Of a DNA stretch of 40,158 bases, positions 37,901 to 40,158 are shown piece after piece. Within the stretch, counting starts at the first letter, position 1, and each line of letters opens with the position of its first letter. The stretch spans positions 1 through 40,158 of the forward strand of contig JAFGHP010000104.1 in assembly GCA_016930055.1 (NCBI GenBank), written 5' to 3'. The position numbers were made by a program, and so were the translations under genes. Source of the DNA: Candidatus Bathyarchaeota archaeon. Its GTDB lineage: Archaea > Thermoproteota > Bathyarchaeia > TCS64. The notes under the pieces were generated by a model that did not search any database, was not told where the DNA came from, and was given only the letters and a program-made list of their open reading frames with translations.

Positions 37901-40158
37901 TTGTGCTTTCAAGCAATCAATTTACAGGATCTTTTGATGATGATCACTATAAATATGCAATATTTACACCGTCAGAAGCAGACGTGTCGCTTGGATCTGG
38001 GTATATTGTTGGAACTGTGTATAAGAATTTACAAGTGCTTTTAGATAGTTTTTTACTTACAATAAACAAACCTCCTGTAATGTATGTTGGAAATGACGCT
38101 ACTCTTGGAGTTGGGATAGCGTATGGGCTTGGTTCTTATGGAGGATATTGGTCAAACGCAATAGACTCAAGATATAAAAATTTAAATGGAAGTGTTTATT
38201 ATTATGAATATGGGCTTCACGATAGTTATACTCCAAGTGTTTTAGATCTAAACGACACTGTATTAATAGAGGGGTTAGCTTATGCATACTTCGGAACAGG
38301 GTGTGTTTCAGCAAGAGATACGATGAGTTTATTTATTGTTGACCTCACAAACCCGTCAGCGCCAACAAACTTAGATACAGTTTCAACAGGAAGCTCATAT
38401 ATAAGCGTAGAATGGACTACATCTACCGATAACGTTGGTGTTACTTTTTATAGGCTTGCTTTAAACGACGTTGTTATAGATTCTACATCTAATACGTTTT
38501 ATACGTTTAATGGATTATCTTCATCCACTGAATACGAGTTAAAAGTAAATGCAACAGATTCGTATTATAATTACTCAAATTGGTCTGATAGCCTATTAAT
38601 AACAACTAAGTCTACAGGAGATTACTCATTAGATACATTATCAATTTATGCCAGATATAGGCTTGAAAATGATTTTACAGACGAATATTCATCCTCGTTA
38701 AATGGTACTGGAATTGGAACAGATTCATTTTCATCGGACTCATTAATTGAGGGAACTTATTCATACGGGCAGTTATCAGCAGACGATAGATTTTACACCC
38801 CGGATTTAGTATTGGGTGACACGTTCTCTATTAGCATGTGGGTTAATCCGGTTGTGCTTGGTGGCGTTGAAAGGAGATTGTTTTCTACTCATAATAATAG
38901 AACCGACTCTGGTTTTGAGGCATACTTAACAAATGCAAGCGGACCTCATTATATAAGGACATATACAGGCAACGGATCTGCAAGCGATCTTGTTGTGTCA
39001 AGTTCCGGGTCTGTACTTGATAGTGTATGGAATCACATAGTTATTACTTTTGCTAAATCTTCAGCAACCGGAGTTATCGGTATGTATATTAATGGAATAA
39101 ATCGAACTAACTCAGATCCATCAACGCTTGGTAACTTTAATTCTGATTCAATAATATATTTTGGCGCTGACCCGGATGCAGCAAATGATCTTTACGCATA
39201 TATAGACGATATTCAAATATACAAGTATATACTAAATCAAAACGATGTAACAAGCCTGTATTCGTCGCCGGGAGATACAATATTGAAAATAGTTGACGTA
39301 GAATACTCCCCAACGGTTGTGTATAAAGCATCTAACCCAAATCCAGCTAACGGAGCTGTAAGTGTAGATAAAGACGATAACATAAGCTGGACCGGATCTG
39401 ATACTTCTTATGTTTATGTTTCTTACGATAACGTTATAGATACTGCTGACTACCTAATAAAAACAACGTCTAAGTCATATTCTCTACCAACATTAACTTA
39501 TGGGGATACTGTTTTTTGGAAAATAAACACATCGTATGATGGCGGGTATCTATTGGGTTACGAGTGGTATTTTGTGGTTCAGGATTACGTAGCTCCAATA
39601 AAAGCCTCAGATCCATCCCCGTCAAATTCGTCTATATATGTCGGGATAAACCCAACACTAACATGGACAGCTACAGATTCTAGTTTTGTATATTTTGGTA
39701 CTGATTCAAGCCCAGATACTACGGAATTTGTACAATCAAACACAAGTAACTCGTACTCGCCCGGAACACTTGATTATGCAACAACGTATTATTGGAAAGT
39801 ATCCGTACATGATGGCATTGGATGGGTAGAAGGAGATACATGGTCGTTTAGAACAATAAATGAACCAAGCTCAAGTTACGTAAGAACATTTCCGGGAGCC
39901 GTTGGCTATGGGTCTAGTAGTAGGGCTGCGTATGGTGGAGCTTCAGATCCAATTATACTTATTGTAGATACGGTATCTACGGGTAATTTTTCAACAGGAA
40001 CAAACAGAGGGACTTTCAGGTGGTGTGTAGCTCAACCATATCCAAGGATTATATTATTTGAAGTTGGTGGAGTTTGGGATTTTACAGGAACCGGAACGTA
40101 TAGAATAGACATAGATCAACCTTATTTGTCTATTTACGGACAATCAGCGCCGTCTCCC
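34948..40158 (+). CDS. Giant secreted multi-domain polysaccharide-binding / pectate lyase-like protein (3' end outside window)
   Basis: Open from ATG 34948 to window end (5211 nt, 1737 codons, no stop found by manual reading). MKKITYIILFIQLSTYSFA signal peptide; NYYISYNSGNDSNTGLTTSDPKKTISAAN beta-helix start; FN3 (APTNLDTVSTGSSYISVEWTTSTDNVGVTFYRL); LamG-like (TFSISMWVNPV...VWNHIVITFAK...YIDDIQIYKY); FPGAVGYGSSSRAAYGG...GTFRWCVAQPYPRIILFEVGGVWDFTG...YLSIYGQSAPSP pectate lyase N-terminus. Confidence 0.85.
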   Translation, partial: MKKITYIILFIQLSTYSFATNYYISYNSGNDSNTGLTTSDPKKTISAANTILATFTAGDRMYFEKGSVWKESELIMTSRNGTALSPIQFLSYGTGKDPIITTYKELGTFTSLGGNKYSITDSDLPDNYLNTITYADYEYPSYYNYLGFLKINGVSYGMGKYPSDNNSYLTADDVSEDNVSYLYDAAESGRASGYWNGAQMQVGVGLFTDDLARVTSFSGGQFNFTTSDWAISAGSPALSGHDPSIYRYLKYFLVNHTNCLLDNGDWMYANSSKTITVYWDSDINNDLVEQNVLPHAVYIKDCDYVNVSGIKFEGGYVATTRFESCNNLTINGVDFSNGAYALCLIDASDNVTLTADSFNLSASNGVYINDCYDVYINGIDVDSCGIIHSLGGDRDQYNKQGIQVILNKGRFVLLNSSISNTGASGIAIKEIQSAATQDNSRIIRGNIFENFCATVSDQAGIYSYYGRYPYAGSTKEWCKNILINSTGNPGWVYNGKTISPAIYPDEWENYVRIDSNIVFNVPACYYTHGTDGNSFKYNKAVNFNKASDLTGSGWTQHGSGYIAIPDRNGEIKYNEFVGLDSTDIMATYFHYYAFADNGMDIDYNKYSNIFDVGGNVFEEFSGYSESYHTFSSWKSLVSTWDVNSSYNYNGEVYNTGSGIDRDEWIKFPINDNRLIADTISLHSCVFEDIDGNEISGSVIIQPFDAVVLYYKSGNADSLALVESGTLGYLYDYTPEPTDTTSTSTISDTLAKINFTFEGHNATGWYSMTGGTSGNLDIGNGIFMTSDGLSAGVSGITGGLWDDYVSVSYMYQPNSGINIDSFMFTGINPDYSINIDIGSFRSDETVTENRTTYFWTNLSEDTLSVNSVGNQSILRFDSLNVSSEGSFTLYVMNTEGKYSYINGAIITQNSQTTSLRVNALNIYEKSRVIEHRGLGRMVIIFSDYKDKIGFTGLILNSNYLEMNGPYVICEGDYLDLECNVVDVDSFVLSSNQFTGSFDDDHYKYAIFTPSEADVSLGSGYIVGTVYKNLQVLLDSFLLTINKPPVMYVGNDATLGVGIAYGLGSYGGYWSNAIDSRYKNLNGSVYYYEYGLHDSYTPSVLDLNDTVLIEGLAYAYFGTGCVSARDTMSLFIVDLTNPSAPTNLDTVSTGSSYISVEWTTSTDNVGVTFYRLALNDVVIDSTSNTFYTFNGLSSSTEYELKVNATDSYYNYSNWSDSLLITTKSTGDYSLDTLSIYARYRLENDFTDEYSSSLNGTGIGTDSFSSDSLIEGTYSYGQLSADDRFYTPDLVLGDTFSISMWVNPVVLGGVERRLFSTHNNRTDSGFEAYLTNASGPHYIRTYTGNGSASDLVVSSSGSVLDSVWNHIVITFAKSSATGVIGMYINGINRTNSDPSTLGNFNSDSIIYFGADPDAANDLYAYIDDIQIYKYILNQNDVTSLYSSPGDTILKIVDVEYSPTVVYKASNPNPANGAVSVDKDDNISWTGSDTSYVYVSYDNVIDTADYLIKTTSKSYSLPTLTYGDTVFWKINTSYDGGYLLGYEWYFVVQDYVAPIKASDPSPSNSSIYVGINPTLTWTATDSSFVYFGTDSSPDTTEFVQSNTSNSYSPGTLDYATTYYWKVSVHDGIGWVEGDTWSFRTINEPSSSYVRTFPGAVGYGSSSRAAYGGASDPIILIVDTVSTGNFSTGTNRGTFRWCVAQPYPRIILFEVGGVWDFTGTGTYRIDIDQPYLSIYGQSAPSP

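Noticed and set aside
38099-39331. Minus-strand ORFs 38099-38314 and 39137-39331
   Set aside because: Antisense to the long open frame 34948-40158, which shows clear domain signatures.
1-40158. Genome-wide TGA-to-Trp recoding, suggested by the TGA in the GT11 gene and by many TGA stops followed closely by TAA
   Set aside because: Long ORFs (TerL, portal, 1124 aa, 1973 aa) use TGG throughout with no internal TGA, and most TGA stops are part of ATGA/TTGA gene overlaps. Nearby TAA codons are expected in AT-rich DNA.
1-40158. CRISPR arrays, tRNA or rRNA genes, transposase genes
   Set aside because: No regularly spaced repeat-spacer arrays, cloverleaf sequences, rRNA motifs or transposase motifs were recognised by eye. 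A tRNAscan/CRISPR search would be needed to be certain.

Overview
The window looks like the late/structural arm of a tailed-phage genome infecting a Bacteroidota host. It is AT-rich with nearly all genes on the + strand. The order is: XRE-type regulator, small membrane proteins, tandem GroES-like co-chaperonin, metallophosphoesterase, TerL, portal, scaffold-like protein, major capsid protein, head-tail/ring-type proteins, a 1124-aa tail/nozzle-type protein, ejection-type proteins including a 1973-aa polyvalent protein, a glycosyltransferase cluster, and secreted fibre-like proteins. Gene order and protein sizes resemble crAss-like podoviruses; this is inference, since no search was run. Main points for follow-up: (1) a 1737-codon ORF at 34948 that runs off the window end. 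It is absent from the supplied ORF track and reads as signal peptide + beta-helix + FN3 + LamG-like + Ig-like modules + the start of a pectate-lyase domain. (2) An unannotated minus-strand element at ~6025-6180: promoter, three hairpins, two of which have perfectly complementary 7-nt loops (kissing-loop candidate), and an intrinsic terminator. (3) A fucosyltransferase (GT11-like) fused to a second glycosyltransferase domain, interrupted by TGA at a conserved Trp and by a frameshift. (4) Two proteins with GroES-like tandem architecture. (5) A repeated TAnnTTTG -7 promoter box upstream of at least nine genes. (6) Two small minus-strand genes missed by the ORF track.
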